Origin: Poriferisodalis sp965226645
Lineage (GTDB): Bacteria; Actinomycetota; Acidimicrobiia; Acidimicrobiales; Poriferisodalaceae
DNA length: 64,000 bases
Assembly (NCBI GenBank): GCA_965226645.1
Contig: CBDDDL010000001.1
Span: forward strand, 682,001 to 746,000
Direction: 5' to 3'
Shown piece after piece: positions 44,484-54,226 of the stretch. The notes beneath the pieces were generated by a model. It saw nothing but the letters and a program-made list of their open reading frames with translations, was not told the DNA's origin and did no database searches. The position numbers and the translations under genes were made by a program. Numbering within the stretch: the first letter of the stretch is position 1; each line of letters opens with the position of its first letter.

Positions 44484-45487
44484 TGGCGCCCGCTCAACAG
44501 TTCAGCGTCGTCCGAATCGATGGGCATCGCTGGGTCCACAGGGTTCCAGCACTTGAACGAGTGGTCGCCGGTCATCTCGGTAATCGGCGGTTCAACTGCG
44601 CACTGCTCGATCTCGTGTGGGCAACGGCCTCGAAACCGACAGCCCGGCAAGAACGCACCCATTGGGGGCACGGAGCCCTTGATCGTGACGAGCGGTTTGC
44701 CCAGGGAGGCGTCGATGTCCTCGGGGTGGCCGGGGTTGACGCTGATGAGCGCCTCGGTGTAACGATGGCGCGGCGAGCCGACGATGTCGTCGGCTGGGCC
44801 CGTTTCGACGAGGCTTCCGCCGTAGAGAACGGCGACGTGATCCGAAATTGCCTTGATCACGCCCAAGTCGTGGCTGACGAAGAGAACCGCCATGCCTCTC
44901 TGGGCGCTCAGGCGCGCCAGCAGTTCCAGGATTTCCTTCTGCACGGTCACATCCAGCGCAGTCGTCGGTTCGTCGGCAATCAGCAGCTTGGGGTCGCAGG
45001 CGATGGCCATCGAAATGAGCACTCGCTGTTGCTGGCCCCCCGACAGCTGGTGGGGATATCTGCGGGCCAGGACCGCTGGTTCGGGCAGCTGGACCTGCTC
45101 GAACAGCTCCAACGTTCGCTTCTTCACGTCCTTGCGGGGCACCGTGTTGTGGAGTCGCAGGGCCTCGGCGACCTGTTTGCCGGCTCGCATCGTCGGGTTG
45201 AGCGCCCGCAGCGGGTCCTGGAAGATGACACCAATCTCAGAGCCTCGAATCTTCGAAAGGTCGCGCTCGGAGCGGTTGACCATTTCGACACCCAAGAACT
45301 TGATGGAGCCGGTCACCACCGCGTCGCGGGGCAGAAGGCCGATGATGCTCATCGCGGTCATCGTCTTGCCCGACCCGGACTCGCCGACGAGCCCGAGGCG
45401 CCGACCGGCCGGAATCGACAATTGCTCGATCGACACGATCTGGTGTGCCCCGATCGAGATGGACAGATCGTTGATTTCGAGCATCAC
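44480..45487 (-). CDS. Peptide ABC transporter ATPase (OppD-like)
   Basis: 335 aa: Walker A GESGSGKTMT, LSGGQQQRVLISMAI, LIADEPTTALD. The C-terminal GCRFRGRCPHEIEQC is the cysteine motif of OppD/DppD proteins. Four-nt overlaps on both sides. Confidence 0.95.
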   Translation of the reverse strand: MMLEINDLSISIGAHQIVSIEQLSIPAGRRLGLVGESGSGKTMTAMSIIGLLPRDAVVTGSIKFLGVEMVNRSERDLSKIRGSEIGVIFQDPLRALNPTMRAGKQVAEALRLHNTVPRKDVKKRTLELFEQVQLPEPAVLARRYPHQLSGGQQQRVLISMAIACDPKLLIADEPTTALDVTVQKEILELLARLSAQRGMAVLFVSHDLGVIKAISDHVAVLYGGSLVETGPADDIVGSPRHRYTEALISVNPGHPEDIDASLGKPLVTIKGSVPPMGAFLPGCRFRGRCPHEIEQCAVEPPITEMTGDHSFKCWNPVDPAMPIDSDDAELLSGRQ

Positions 45488-46413
45488 ACACCAGCGCCCT
45501 TGGCGGTCTGCTGCGGATCGAGATAGGTGCGCAGGCCATCGCCGAGGAGGTTGAAGCCGATCACGGCGACCATGATCGAGACCCCGGGGATGATCATGAG
45601 ATAGGGGGCCTGATCAAGGAGCGGCTGGGCTTCCTTCAGCAGACGTCCCCACGACGGGGTCGGTCGTTGCGCGCCGATGCCGAGATACGACAACGCGGCC
45701 TCGACGAGGATGGCGATCGCGAACATGACGGATGCCTGGACGATGATGAGCGGGCCGATATTGGGCAGGACGTGTCGGAAGAGGATGAATTTTCGAGTTC
45801 GGCCGTACGCCTGAGAGGCCTCGACGAAGTCGCGTGAGAGGATCTGGCGCGCCGGCCCGATGGTGACTCGGGCGACCATCGGGATCAGCCAGAACATGAT
45901 GGCGATGATCGCCGTCGTGTTGCCCGGTCCAAGCGACGTGGCCAGAACGAGTGCCACCAAGATTCCGGGGAGGGCGATGCCGATGTCGGTCACGCGGCTC
46001 ATGATCCGCTGCTGGAACGGGCGGGCTCCGGCGGCAACCAAACCGAACAGCACGCCAGGAATAATCGACGCGATCGTCGAGACAACGCTGACCAGCAACG
46101 AATTTCGTGCGCCGGCCATGATCTGGCTCGTCATGTCGCGACCGAGCTTGTCGGTGCCGAGGAGATAGCCGTCTGATCCTGGGGGCAAGAACTGGTTCGG
46201 AACATCGACTTTGTCGAGGTCGTACGGCGTCCAGAACAGCGACGCGAGGCCGATGACGACAATGAAGGCGACGATGATGCCACCGATCACGAGCTGCGGC
46301 GGGACCCACCGTTTCGAGGCGCTGCCGGTGCTCTCGAACACTTCGAGCTCGTCGGTATCCGGCGCCGACTCCTCAGGTGCCGATTCCTCAGGCAATGGTG
46401 GTTGGTCGGTCAT
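45484..46413 (-). CDS. Peptide ABC transporter permease (DppC-like)
   Basis: 309 aa from ATG 46413, which forms ATGA with the DppB-like stop; longer in-frame starts run through the neighbouring gene in a poor frame. Cytoplasmic acidic N-tail, a first span, GTDKLGRDMTSQIMAGARNSL and the EAA-type EASQAYGRTRKFILFRHVLPNIG. Confidence 0.93.
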   Translation of the reverse strand: MTDQPPLPEESAPEESAPDTDELEVFESTGSASKRWVPPQLVIGGIIVAFIVVIGLASLFWTPYDLDKVDVPNQFLPPGSDGYLLGTDKLGRDMTSQIMAGARNSLLVSVVSTIASIIPGVLFGLVAAGARPFQQRIMSRVTDIGIALPGILVALVLATSLGPGNTTAIIAIMFWLIPMVARVTIGPARQILSRDFVEASQAYGRTRKFILFRHVLPNIGPLIIVQASVMFAIAILVEAALSYLGIGAQRPTPSWGRLLKEAQPLLDQAPYLMIIPGVSIMVAVIGFNLLGDGLRTYLDPQQTAKGAGV

Positions 46414-47375
46414 GCCATCGGGGCCGATCGACCGCTGTCGCGGATTCGTGGATCCAAGAGCCCGTAGGCGATGTCCATCAAGAAGTTCAGTGTGAGGATC
46501 ATGAGCATCAGCACCAGCGCAAGCGACTGGACGGACAACGGCTCGCGCCCTCCGACGGCGACGACCAGCATGCGGCCGAGGCCCGGCAACGTGAACACGT
46601 TCTCGATGACCACCGCACCTGCCAGCAACGAGCCCAGCTGAAGGATGGTGATGGTCACGAGCGGAATCGATGCGTTCCGAATCCCGTGGCGCCACGCAGC
46701 TCGCCTCAGCGTCAGACCCTTGGCCTGAGCAGTTCTGATGAAGTCTTCGTCCAAGACCTCAAGCATGCCTGAGCGCACGTAGCGAACCAGCACTGCGCTC
46801 AGCGGTATTGCGAGAGCGAACACCGGCAGCGTCAACGATTTGACGCCCCCCACGAAGTCTTCCGTGAGCGGAACGTACCCACCTGCGGGCAGCCATCCCA
46901 AGCGCACGGCGAACAAGGTGACCATCAAGAGGCCCAACCAGAACGACGGAATCGCAATGCCGATCTGGGACAAGATGTCCACCCAGGTGCCACGCCAGTC
47001 TTTGACATGAATGGCCGAGAAAGTGCCGAGCACGAGAGCGACCATCACCGAGAGGATCAACGACGCGAACGCCAACGTGAAGGTCAAGGGCACGCGGACC
47101 CAGATTTCGTGTGCGATGTCGAACTCTGCGGCATAGGACGTGCCCATATCGCCTTGGAGTACGCCGCCTATCCACTCCAGGTATTGCTGCAACAGCGGTG
47201 CGCCCAACCCCATCTCTTCGCGTAGCGCCTCCAGCGCTTCGCGAGTCGCGGTCTGCCCAAGGATGACGGTTGCGACGTCACCCTTGAGCATCCGCAACAG
47301 GAGGAAGACGATGATTGAGCCCATGAAGGCTGACGCCAGCAACGAGGCGATGGCGCGAACCAGAACTCGAACCAT
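46410..47375 (-). CDS. Peptide ABC transporter permease (DppB-like)
   Basis: 321 aa: GDMGTSYAAEFDIAHEIWVRVPLTF, LLMVTLFAVRLGWLPAGGY and EDFIRTAQAKGLTLRRAAWRHGIRNA (EAA loop), the DppB pattern. Second gene of the operon, 35 nt after the binding protein. Confidence 0.93.
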   Translation of the reverse strand: MVRVLVRAIASLLASAFMGSIIVFLLLRMLKGDVATVILGQTATREALEALREEMGLGAPLLQQYLEWIGGVLQGDMGTSYAAEFDIAHEIWVRVPLTFTLAFASLILSVMVALVLGTFSAIHVKDWRGTWVDILSQIGIAIPSFWLGLLMVTLFAVRLGWLPAGGYVPLTEDFVGGVKSLTLPVFALAIPLSAVLVRYVRSGMLEVLDEDFIRTAQAKGLTLRRAAWRHGIRNASIPLVTITILQLGSLLAGAVVIENVFTLPGLGRMLVVAVGGREPLSVQSLALVLMLMILTLNFLMDIAYGLLDPRIRDSGRSAPMA

Positions 47376-47410
47376 TCATCGTCCTATTCCGTGATTCCTG
47401 GTTCCTCGTT

Positions 47411-48955
47411 TTACTCGAGGGTCAGGTAACCGAGGTCGAATTCACTACCAGCGGTGAACAGCTTGACACCCTCGAGGTCGGCACGCACAGCGACAGCTTG
47501 GAGCTTCGCAACAATCGGAATCAGGTAGCCGGCGTCGGCATGCATCTCCACCGCTTGTCGCCGCAGCTCAGTCGTGACCGCGGAGTCGACAGCCGCGTCC
47601 CCGTCGTTCAGCAGTTGATCGAAGACCGGATCGCAGTACAGGGTGAAGAAGCCAGGACACTTCCAAGCATCGATCGTGCTCGGACCGCTCAACGACGTAA
47701 AGGTGTAGTCCGCGCTCTCGCCGAGGATCTCATCGATGTAGGTGGTGAGCTCACGGCCTTCGAGCTCGACGGTGAAACCGGCCTCGCTCAGCTGTGCAGT
47801 CACCACTTCCTGAATCGGCGGGAACTCGGCGATCGTCAGGTACTTGAACGGGATCACCAAGCCCGGGACCCCGGCCTCTTCAAGCAGTGCGCGAGACTTC
47901 GCCGGATCGTATTCATAGGGGCAGTAGTCGCTTGCCCACGGCTCGTTCGGCGGATTGACGAAGGTGCACGTCAGTTTCCCGAGCCCGGCGAATGCGGCAT
48001 CGACGATCGGCTGGCGATCGACGGCGTGGTTGACCGCTTGGACGACCAACGGGTCTTGGAAGATCTCCGCCGTCGCGTTCAGGCTGAGGTACGAGATCTC
48101 GAATCCTGAGACAGTCAGGATCTTGAAGTCGTCCTCTGCGTCGATTTCGTCGACGCGATCGATGCCCTCGCCAAGGATTCCTGCCACGCCGTCAATATCC
48201 CCAGCGAGCAATGCGTTCAGGCTCGCTGTCTCGTCGGTGATGAAGCGCCATGTGACGTCGGAGAAGTACGGCTCGTCGCCCCAGTAGTCGGCAAACCGGT
48301 CCATCTCGACAGAGACGTCAGGCTTCCACTCGATGAACACGTAGGGGCCAGTGCCGATTGGGCCTTGGGCGATGTCATCGCCGGTGCCTTCGGGCACCAC
48401 TGCCGAGCTGATCCGGGCCATGCCATTGAGGAACGCTTGGCTGGGCTGGGTGAGCGTGACGACGACCGTTCGGTCATCGGTTGCCTCGATCGTGTCAACA
48501 GCGTCGAACGGCGTGGTGATGTCCCCCTCGCCCCCTCGGTTGTACTCGAGCGAATAGGCCACGTCACCGGCGTCGAGATCGCTGCCGTCATGGAACATGG
48601 CTTCGCGGATCGTGAACGTGTAGACGGTCCCGTCCGCGTTGACGTCAATTGACTCGGCGAGCATCGGAGCGACACTGCCATCCGCTTGCTTCTCGACGAG
48701 CGTCTCGACGACGTTGTAGAGAAGCGGCGTCTTGATGGCGGTCGCTCCGTTAGTGACGTAGTCCCAGTTCGCTGGCTCCTGCGCTACAGCGAGAGTCAAC
48801 TCCCGGACTTCGGCCGGCTCGTCAGCGGGTTCATCGGGGGCGGCGGCGGCCGTATCCGCGGTCGAATCACCGTCGTCGTCTGATCCGCACGCCGCCGCGA
48901 CCAGTGCGAACGCCATGAGCAGGCTGAGAATCAGCCAACTCCGTTTGTGGTTCCT
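47411..48955 (-). CDS. Peptide ABC transporter substrate-binding lipoprotein
   Basis: 514 aa, family 5 (DppA/OppA/NikA type). ATG 48955 has AAAGGA upstream; the leader RNHKRSWLILSLLMAF runs into lipobox VAAACGS. GTVYTFTIREAMFHDGSDLDAGDV and NGMARISSAVVPEG are family-typical. Ligands may be di/oligopeptides or related amides, consistent with the peptidase and deacylase genes nearby. Confidence 0.93.
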   Translation of the reverse strand, partial: RNHKRSWLILSLLMAFALVAAACGSDDDGDSTADTAAAAPDEPADEPAEVRELTLAVAQEPANWDYVTNGATAIKTPLLYNVVETLVEKQADGSVAPMLAESIDVNADGTVYTFTIREAMFHDGSDLDAGDVAYSLEYNRGGEGDITTPFDAVDTIEATDDRTVVVTLTQPSQAFLNGMARISSAVVPEGTGDDIAQGPIGTGPYVFIEWKPDVSVEMDRFADYWGDEPYFSDVTWRFITDETASLNALLAGDIDGVAGILGEGIDRVDEIDAEDDFKILTVSGFEISYLSLNATAEIFQDPLVVQAVNHAVDRQPIVDAAFAGLGKLTCTFVNPPNEPWASDYCPYEYDPAKSRALLEEAGVPGLVIPFKYLTIAEFPPIQEVVTAQLSEAGFTVELEGRELTTYIDEILGESADYTFTSLSGPSTIDAWKCPGFFTLYCDPVFDQLLNDGDAAVDSAVTTELRRQAVEMHADAGYLIPIVAKLQAVAVRADLEGVKLFTAGSEFDLGYLTLE

Positions 48956-49071
48956 CATGAGGTGATCCTTTCTGGATCGTGTATTCACGCTGCCTCACAA
49001 TCCGTTCAGGATTGCAGCGGCCAGCTTGTTGAATTGGGTCTTCACGCAGATTGGACACGTCGTTGCCAGTG

Positions 49072-49085
49072 ACTGTTCGAACAGT
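49072..49085. promoter_or_regulatory. 14-bp perfect palindrome upstream of the peptide operon
   Basis: ACTGTTCGAACAGT, self-complementary, 117 bp upstream of the binding-protein start. Candidate operator. Confidence 0.45.
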
Positions 49086-49147
49086 GTTGGCCCATGATGG
49101 GTACCGCTCTCAGCGGCATTGCTGCCACCTTGAGAGGTGCCATCACT

Positions 49148-49182
49148 GAAACCTGAGTTTCACTGATTAGAACCGTAGTTCT
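49148..49182. promoter_or_regulatory. Two tandem 14-bp dyads, probable operator
   Basis: GAAACCTGAGTTTC (49148-49161) and AGAACCGTAGTTCT (49169-49182), each with 5-bp arms around 4 bp. Centres are 21 bp apart, two helical turns, so dimers would bind the same face. Upstream of the peptide transport operon. The IclR-type regulator at 59.7 kb is a candidate binder, by inference only. Confidence 0.55.
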
Positions 49183-49217
49183 ATCACCACCCCCGGTCAA
49201 ACGCCGTGGGCCGACAA

Positions 49218-50039
49218 TCAGGTGATGCGCTTGCCCCGGTCGACGGCTCCCGCGTAACCGATCCGTTCCTGCAATGCGATCGCCTCCACAGCGCTCTCGA
49301 CGTCGCAGGGCGCCAGCACATCCGCGGGCGGCGCCAACAGCCGAAAGTGCCCATATCTGTCCTCGCCCGCAACGAGATGTGCCGACGTCGTCACGCCTGA
49401 CACCTGCCGCATCGATGGGGCGACGTACCGAATGGCCAACCCGATGCGTCGGTCAGCTGACGCATTTGGATTCGACGAATGGAACAAACGGCCGTGGTGC
49501 ACAGACATCTCGCCGGGCGCAAGCGTCACATCGACCGCGTCCGCCTCGTCCACCTCAACCGCCAACTCCTGGCCTCGCGAAAGCATGTTCGACTCTTCGA
49601 AGGTGTCGCGATGCTCGACGATCTCGCACCGATGGCTCCCGGGTACAAACCGCATGCAGCCGCTCTGGGTTGTCGACGGGCTGAGCGCGACCCACGCGGT
49701 CGCCTCGTGTGCGTCGTCGTATCCCCAATACGTCAGATCCTGATGCCAGCTCACGAACGCGGGCGTGGCGGGCTCTTTGATGAAGAAGTTGGCACTGATG
49801 ACCAGGAGGTCGTCGCCCAGAATCGCCTTGACCGGCTCGAGCACCGACGCCAGGCGCGTGATCTCGTCAATGAAGGGGAGCACGGTATTCGGGTTCCCCC
49901 GCAAGATCCTGCTCACGACGGCGTCTTCAGCGTGCGCGGCCTCGACCGATTCGAACCTCTCCCGGTACTCGGCCGCGCGATCTGGGGTCATCGCCTCCAA
50001 CGGGAAGACGTAGCCGTCTGCGTCGTACGACTGTCTCAT
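49218..50039 (-). CDS. Phytanoyl-CoA dioxygenase (PhyH) family protein, 2
   Basis: 273 aa: FVSWHQDLTYWGYD (HxD), RFVPGSHRCEIVEH, MSVHHGRLFHSSNPNAS (distal His) and RRIGLAIRY (2OG Arg). Different from the first PhyH protein in this window. Follows the GSA-type aminotransferase gene by 43 nt, so probably co-transcribed. Confidence 0.92.
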   Translation of the reverse strand: MRQSYDADGYVFPLEAMTPDRAAEYRERFESVEAAHAEDAVVSRILRGNPNTVLPFIDEITRLASVLEPVKAILGDDLLVISANFFIKEPATPAFVSWHQDLTYWGYDDAHEATAWVALSPSTTQSGCMRFVPGSHRCEIVEHRDTFEESNMLSRGQELAVEVDEADAVDVTLAPGEMSVHHGRLFHSSNPNASADRRIGLAIRYVAPSMRQVSGVTTSAHLVAGEDRYGHFRLLAPPADVLAPCDVESAVEAIALQERIGYAGAVDRGKRIT

Positions 50040-50082
50040 CTGCCGTGTCTGCCTTGCGCTCTCGAACCCTCGACGCTCGAAG

Positions 50083-51375
50083 CTACAACCGGCTCAGGGC
50101 TTGATGGGCAGCTGCGAGGGTCTGGTCAATCAGGGCGTCGTCATGTGCGGCCGACACCAACCACAAGCCCCGACTTGTCGGTCTCACTCCGAGATCCTGG
50201 AGGATCGCGAGGAAGCGGGCCCCAAGCCCATCGTCGGAGTTGGCCGCAAAGTCCGCTCGCGATGCCACAGCTCCAGGTTTCCCGAAACGGGTCTGGCACA
50301 GGGAACCGCCTATGTGGTCGACGGCGAGGCCGACACCGAGCTCGTGACTCAGCTGGCGCAGGCCATCGACAAGACGACGAGTGAGGCGATCCATCTCTGG
50401 GTACGGGTCGCTGTCGATCAGGACCCGGAGCGTGGCGACGCCGGCCGCCACCGAAGAGACACCCGTGTTGTAGGTGCCGGAGTGATTGATCTTTCCACGA
50501 CCGACACCGGCCAGCAGCTCGGTGCTGGTTCCGAGCACGGCGAGCGGGAACCCAGACGCGATCGCTTTGGCATAGATCGAGATATCTCCGTGGATTCCGT
50601 AGAAGCCTTGGGCGCCGCAGAGTCCAAGGCGGAATCCGGTGATCACCTCGTCGACGACGAACAGCGCTCCGTGCTGTCGGCACAACGTCTTGACGCCTTC
50701 GAGATAGCCCGGCGACGGTGGGATCAGTCCGGTGTTGCACATCACCGGCTCCATCAGGACACAAGCCACATCGCCGGACTCGAGGGCCTGCGCCACCTGT
50801 GCGATGTCGTTCCACTCACACAAGATCACGTCGGTCGCAGCCGAGACCGACTGACCCGCTGTGAGCGGCACGGCCGCCATCGGCGGAGCGGTGACGGTCA
50901 TGTCGACGAAGAGCGGATCGAGCCAACCGTGGTAGTGGCCGGTGAATCGCACAACTTTGTGACGGCCGGTCGCTGCCCTGGCGATTCGGACGGCCAACAG
51001 ATCCATCTCTGTCCCGCTCATGCCCATCCGGATGCTCTCGATCCAAGGCAGCACGCCGACGAGGGTCTCGCCGAATTCGGCTTCGAGCGGGTGTTGCCCT
51101 GCAAAGAGCTGGCCCGTCGAGAGCGACTGCTGCACGGCCGCGGTCACCGCAGGGTGGTTGTGGCCCAGGACCATGGGACCCATACCGGCCGCGTAGTCGA
51201 TATAGACGTTGTCATCGACATCCCACAGCAGCGCTCCGTCGCCGCGGACCATCGTGAGCGGCACGGGCGTACCGTGCAGACGAACATTCGAGTTGACGCC
51301 CCCAGCGATCACCTTCTGGCGCCGAGCGTGCTCTTGTCGGTTCTGGTCGTAGCAGCGAATGGCCTCGGTTGTCAT
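50083..51375 (-). CDS. Class III aminotransferase, glutamate-1-semialdehyde aminomutase-like
   Basis: 430 aa PLP enzyme: DYAAGMGPMVLGHNHPAV, RFTGHYHGW, FVVDEVITGFRLG and SIYAKAIASGFPLAVLG (Schiff-base Lys). Similar to HemL, but its context (PhyH oxygenase, peptide and amino-acid catabolism) argues for a catabolic amine or beta-amino-acid substrate instead of haem synthesis. Confidence 0.9.
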   Translation of the reverse strand: MTTEAIRCYDQNRQEHARRQKVIAGGVNSNVRLHGTPVPLTMVRGDGALLWDVDDNVYIDYAAGMGPMVLGHNHPAVTAAVQQSLSTGQLFAGQHPLEAEFGETLVGVLPWIESIRMGMSGTEMDLLAVRIARAATGRHKVVRFTGHYHGWLDPLFVDMTVTAPPMAAVPLTAGQSVSAATDVILCEWNDIAQVAQALESGDVACVLMEPVMCNTGLIPPSPGYLEGVKTLCRQHGALFVVDEVITGFRLGLCGAQGFYGIHGDISIYAKAIASGFPLAVLGTSTELLAGVGRGKINHSGTYNTGVSSVAAGVATLRVLIDSDPYPEMDRLTRRLVDGLRQLSHELGVGLAVDHIGGSLCQTRFGKPGAVASRADFAANSDDGLGARFLAILQDLGVRPTSRGLWLVSAAHDDALIDQTLAAAHQALSRL

Positions 51376-51458
51376 CTGCCACCTTTGTTGCGATGAGCGA
51401 TTCAGGTCTCGCCCGAGATGGGGATCGTCGACTCACACTCGACGCTGTCGAATCGCTA

Positions 51459-51561
51459 GTGCTGTGTCCGCAAACGTTCGTCGGGTTCGAATCCGGCAAA
51501 TCGCCTGAATTCAAGGGTTTCGACACATGTGTGAGCGCGCAAACGTTGGCGGACACAGCAC
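51459..51561. mobile_element. 103-bp MITE with 23-bp terminal inverted repeats
   Basis: Begins GTGCTGTGTCCGCAAACG and ends in its near-perfect complement (one mismatch in about 20), between two TA dinucleotides within CTAG (51456-51459, 51561-51564). No coding capacity. The TA/CTAG target suggests mobilisation by an IS630-type transposase, but its ends differ from the IS630 at 10406. Confidence 0.85.
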
Positions 51562-51564
51562 TAG

Positions 51565-51745
51565 TCGAGCGAGCGCGCGACTGAGCGTGTCGAGATACAC
51601 CATATCAATCACTGCAACACAGGTTCCACAGTCTGAAACCAGCGTTCCTCGTGGGCGAGAAGCAAGCGGGCGCTGCAGGCTGATGGTCGCGCCGGGACCG
51701 TCGACGCCCACACCCACGACCACATGCAGTTGCGACGCGATTGGC
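51565..51745. other. Non-coding remainder between MITE and MlrC gene
   Basis: A short minus-strand frame (GVGVDGPGATISLQRPLASR, SDCGTCVAVIDMVYLDTLS) has protein-like composition but no recognised family; possibly a gene fragment cut by the MITE. Confidence 0.25.
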
Positions 51746-53221
51746 TCAGCCGCGCCAGGACGTCAATGATTCCATCGGAAATATCGGTCGTGGAACTCGC
51801 TGCCACGGCAGAGCTGCGATGTCTGACTGTGTCGGTCCAGGCGTAGCAACTCGAATGATCGTTGATGTGAGCGGGGCCATGTGCTGGAAGTTGGACGCGG
51901 TCTTCATGACGACCATCTGATATTCCGCCGGTTCCACCCCCACATGGCGATACACAGCCGGATCGATGCCCGCGACACCGGCAAATTCGCTCACCAACAG
52001 TGTCACCGGGCCGACCTCGAAGGCCACCGTGTGCCCCATGTCGATCCGGTTCTCCGCATGACCGGTCAACACGACGATGCCATCGGAGACGGCCCGTACG
52101 ACGCCGGTCACCTCAAGCGGCGTGAAGAAGGGGGTCGAGCGACCGCCCAACGCAACCGTCACCGTTGCATTGACGCCAGCCTGCGACAGTCGACGAGCCG
52201 AGACAGGGTCGATCATCGGAACGAGTGCGCGTCCCCGAATGCTGAGTCGCAAGATCGCCTCGAGAATGACCGTGCTGTCGCCCCCCGAACCGCCCAACAC
52301 CGAGTCGCCGGTGTCGCTGAGGATGACTAGCCCCCCCTCCGCTGCGTCGGCATCGACCACGGCTTGGTCGACCGGCCGGCTCTCCGTGCGTTGAAATTCG
52401 GTCCTCATCGACCAAGCCAGCTCGGAGAGTTCATCGGCTGCAGACTCGGCCAGAGGCTGATCGTCGTCGGTCACGACAATGATCGCCCACCCGCCTTCGT
52501 CGGCATCGAGCCAGCACTGCATGGGGAACGGCGACACGGCCAACACCCGCGGGTCACGCTCCATCTCCCTGGCGCGGTCGAACAGGATCTTCATCGGGCC
52601 GCGCGAGGTGAGGTATTGCTCTTGGTGGGTGAGCATGCGCAGCTTGCGCCACGCCACTACGGGGGTGATCTCGCCGGCGAAGAGCCGCACCCCGTGCAAG
52701 GTCAAGTCACGGGCGGTCTCGAACTGATCGTGTGGTTGGGTGCGGAATCCCACGATGATGTCGGCGTGGTCGATCATCTCTTGGGTCACGTTGGCGTGGT
52801 GATCGAGCATCAACGCCAGCGGAAGTGACGGCCCCACGACGCCGCGTGCCGTACGAAGAAGGGCTCCTTCGACGTCGTCGATCCCCTCCGCCGAAGCCGC
52901 TCCATGCAGCAGCATGACCAGCCCGTCGAGCTTGCCCGCGCCACGGAGCCCATCTCGAACCTTGGCGTCGAAGAACTCGAACGCTTCCGTCGAGAGTCGA
53001 CCACCCGATCGAGTGTTGCCGCGAATGATGGGAACGGTCTCGACCTCGACGCCGCAGCGCCCGATGGCATCGAGATAGCCGCCGACGGGGCCCGTAGAGC
53101 GCAGACGCTCGAGGATCTCGGCCCCTTCGTAGATCCCGAACGACTCGAAATCGGCGAGCGTCGTCAGCGTCGGGTTGAAGCTGCTCGTTTCCTGAGTGAT
53201 CTGAATCAGCCCGATGCGCAT
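51746..53221 (-). CDS. MlrC-family metallopeptidase (M81), 1
   Basis: About 491 aa from ATG 53221 (MRIGLIQITQETSSFNP); an ATG 9 codons earlier is less likely. MLDHHANVTQEMIDHAD and VILSDTGDSVLGGSGGDS are typical of MlrC (DUF1485 N-terminal and MlrC C-terminal domains). MlrC finishes microcystin breakdown, but most relatives sit in peptide or N-acyl amino-acid catabolic loci, as here. A second paralogue lies at 56814. Confidence 0.9.
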   Translation of the reverse strand: MRIGLIQITQETSSFNPTLTTLADFESFGIYEGAEILERLRSTGPVGGYLDAIGRCGVEVETVPIIRGNTRSGGRLSTEAFEFFDAKVRDGLRGAGKLDGLVMLLHGAASAEGIDDVEGALLRTARGVVGPSLPLALMLDHHANVTQEMIDHADIIVGFRTQPHDQFETARDLTLHGVRLFAGEITPVVAWRKLRMLTHQEQYLTSRGPMKILFDRAREMERDPRVLAVSPFPMQCWLDADEGGWAIIVVTDDDQPLAESAADELSELAWSMRTEFQRTESRPVDQAVVDADAAEGGLVILSDTGDSVLGGSGGDSTVILEAILRLSIRGRALVPMIDPVSARRLSQAGVNATVTVALGGRSTPFFTPLEVTGVVRAVSDGIVVLTGHAENRIDMGHTVAFEVGPVTLLVSEFAGVAGIDPAVYRHVGVEPAEYQMVVMKTASNFQHMAPLTSTIIRVATPGPTQSDIAALPWQRVPRPIFPMESLTSWRG

Positions 53222-53290
53222 GTCCGGATACCTAGCCGAAACTCTCATGTGAGGCTCTCATTGTCTGCCAGCTTGGTCGGCCAGCTTGGC

Positions 53291-54148
53291 TCAAGAAGCC
53301 ACACCGCCGAAGGGTGTGTACCCGCGGCCCGGCACGCCGACATCGAGCGCGAAGAGGGCGCCCGCATGTGGCTGGGACCACAGTTCGATCTCCGACAGGT
53401 CGACGCGAGCGCTCGTGATGAACAGCGTGGTCCCGGTGGGGCCCCCGAAGGCACAACTCGTGATGAAGCCTCCGGGCACCTCAACGACACGGTCGAGGCG
53501 TCCCTGCGGCGTGTACCGGTGAACGGCGCCGCCATCCCAGAGGGCCACCCAGACGCAGCCTTCGGCGTCGACGCTGAGGCCATCGGGTATCGAGTCGACC
53601 TCAACAAGGGTTTCGGACCGAAGCGGCAGGCCCTCGTCGTCGAGATGCAAGATGTCGACTCGGTAGGTGAGCGAATCGACGTAGTAGCAGATGCGGCCAT
53701 CGGGGCTCCAATCGACCCCATTCGACATGGCCACGCCGTCTCGGAGCCGCCTGAGGGACCCATCGGCCTCGACACAGAAGAGTCCGGCCTTCGGTTCCTT
53801 GGCACGGTCGACGGTGCCGACCCATAGGCGTCCCATCGGGTCGCATCGACCGTCGTTTGCGACGCCGTCGCCGTCCGGTGGCAGTGTGGCAATCGCCGGT
53901 CCGACACGGCCGACTTCGTCGATCCGCGCCACAGTCAGGCCAGCTACGGCGACCAGTTGACTCTCGACATCGGGCACGATGACGCTGACACGCTGATCGA
54001 GACCCATCGCGGTATGACGGCCCGAGCTGTCCAATTGATGGAGAACCTGGCCGTCGATGTCGAGCCACAACAACCGTTGCTCCCGAGCGTCCCATGTCGG
54101 CGCTTCCCCGAGGTCGCAGGCACAGTCCACGACGACGTCCGGGGTCAT
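53291..54148 (-). CDS. SMP-30/gluconolactonase-like protein
   Basis: 285 aa from ATG 54148; the long upstream extension of the frame is antisense to the next gene. Six-bladed propeller motifs: LGEAPTWDAREQRLLWLDI (metal Glu), NDGRCDPMGRLWVGT, SNGVDWSPDGRICYYVDS, IPDGLSVDAEGCVWVALW. Hydrolyses sugar lactones; neighbours a UxuA-like gene, fitting uronate or aldonate catabolism. Confidence 0.93.
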   Translation of the reverse strand: MTPDVVVDCACDLGEAPTWDAREQRLLWLDIDGQVLHQLDSSGRHTAMGLDQRVSVIVPDVESQLVAVAGLTVARIDEVGRVGPAIATLPPDGDGVANDGRCDPMGRLWVGTVDRAKEPKAGLFCVEADGSLRRLRDGVAMSNGVDWSPDGRICYYVDSLTYRVDILHLDDEGLPLRSETLVEVDSIPDGLSVDAEGCVWVALWDGGAVHRYTPQGRLDRVVEVPGGFITSCAFGGPTGTTLFITSARVDLSEIELWSQPHAGALFALDVGVPGRGYTPFGGVAS

Positions 54149-54226
54149 GCGCCATCTTAGAGCGAGTGCGGTGAGGCAAGCCTTCTGCGGTCGTGCCCCT
54201 CGTGTACCTATTGTGAGCGTCGGCTG

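Noticed and set aside
46414..46695. A 94-residue N-terminal extension of the DppC-like permease
   Set aside because: It overlaps the DppB-like gene in another frame and is arginine-rich; ATG 46413 gives the usual ATGA overlap.
50101..51396. A 431-codon plus-strand frame
   Set aside because: Antisense to the class III aminotransferase, which has all PLP motifs.
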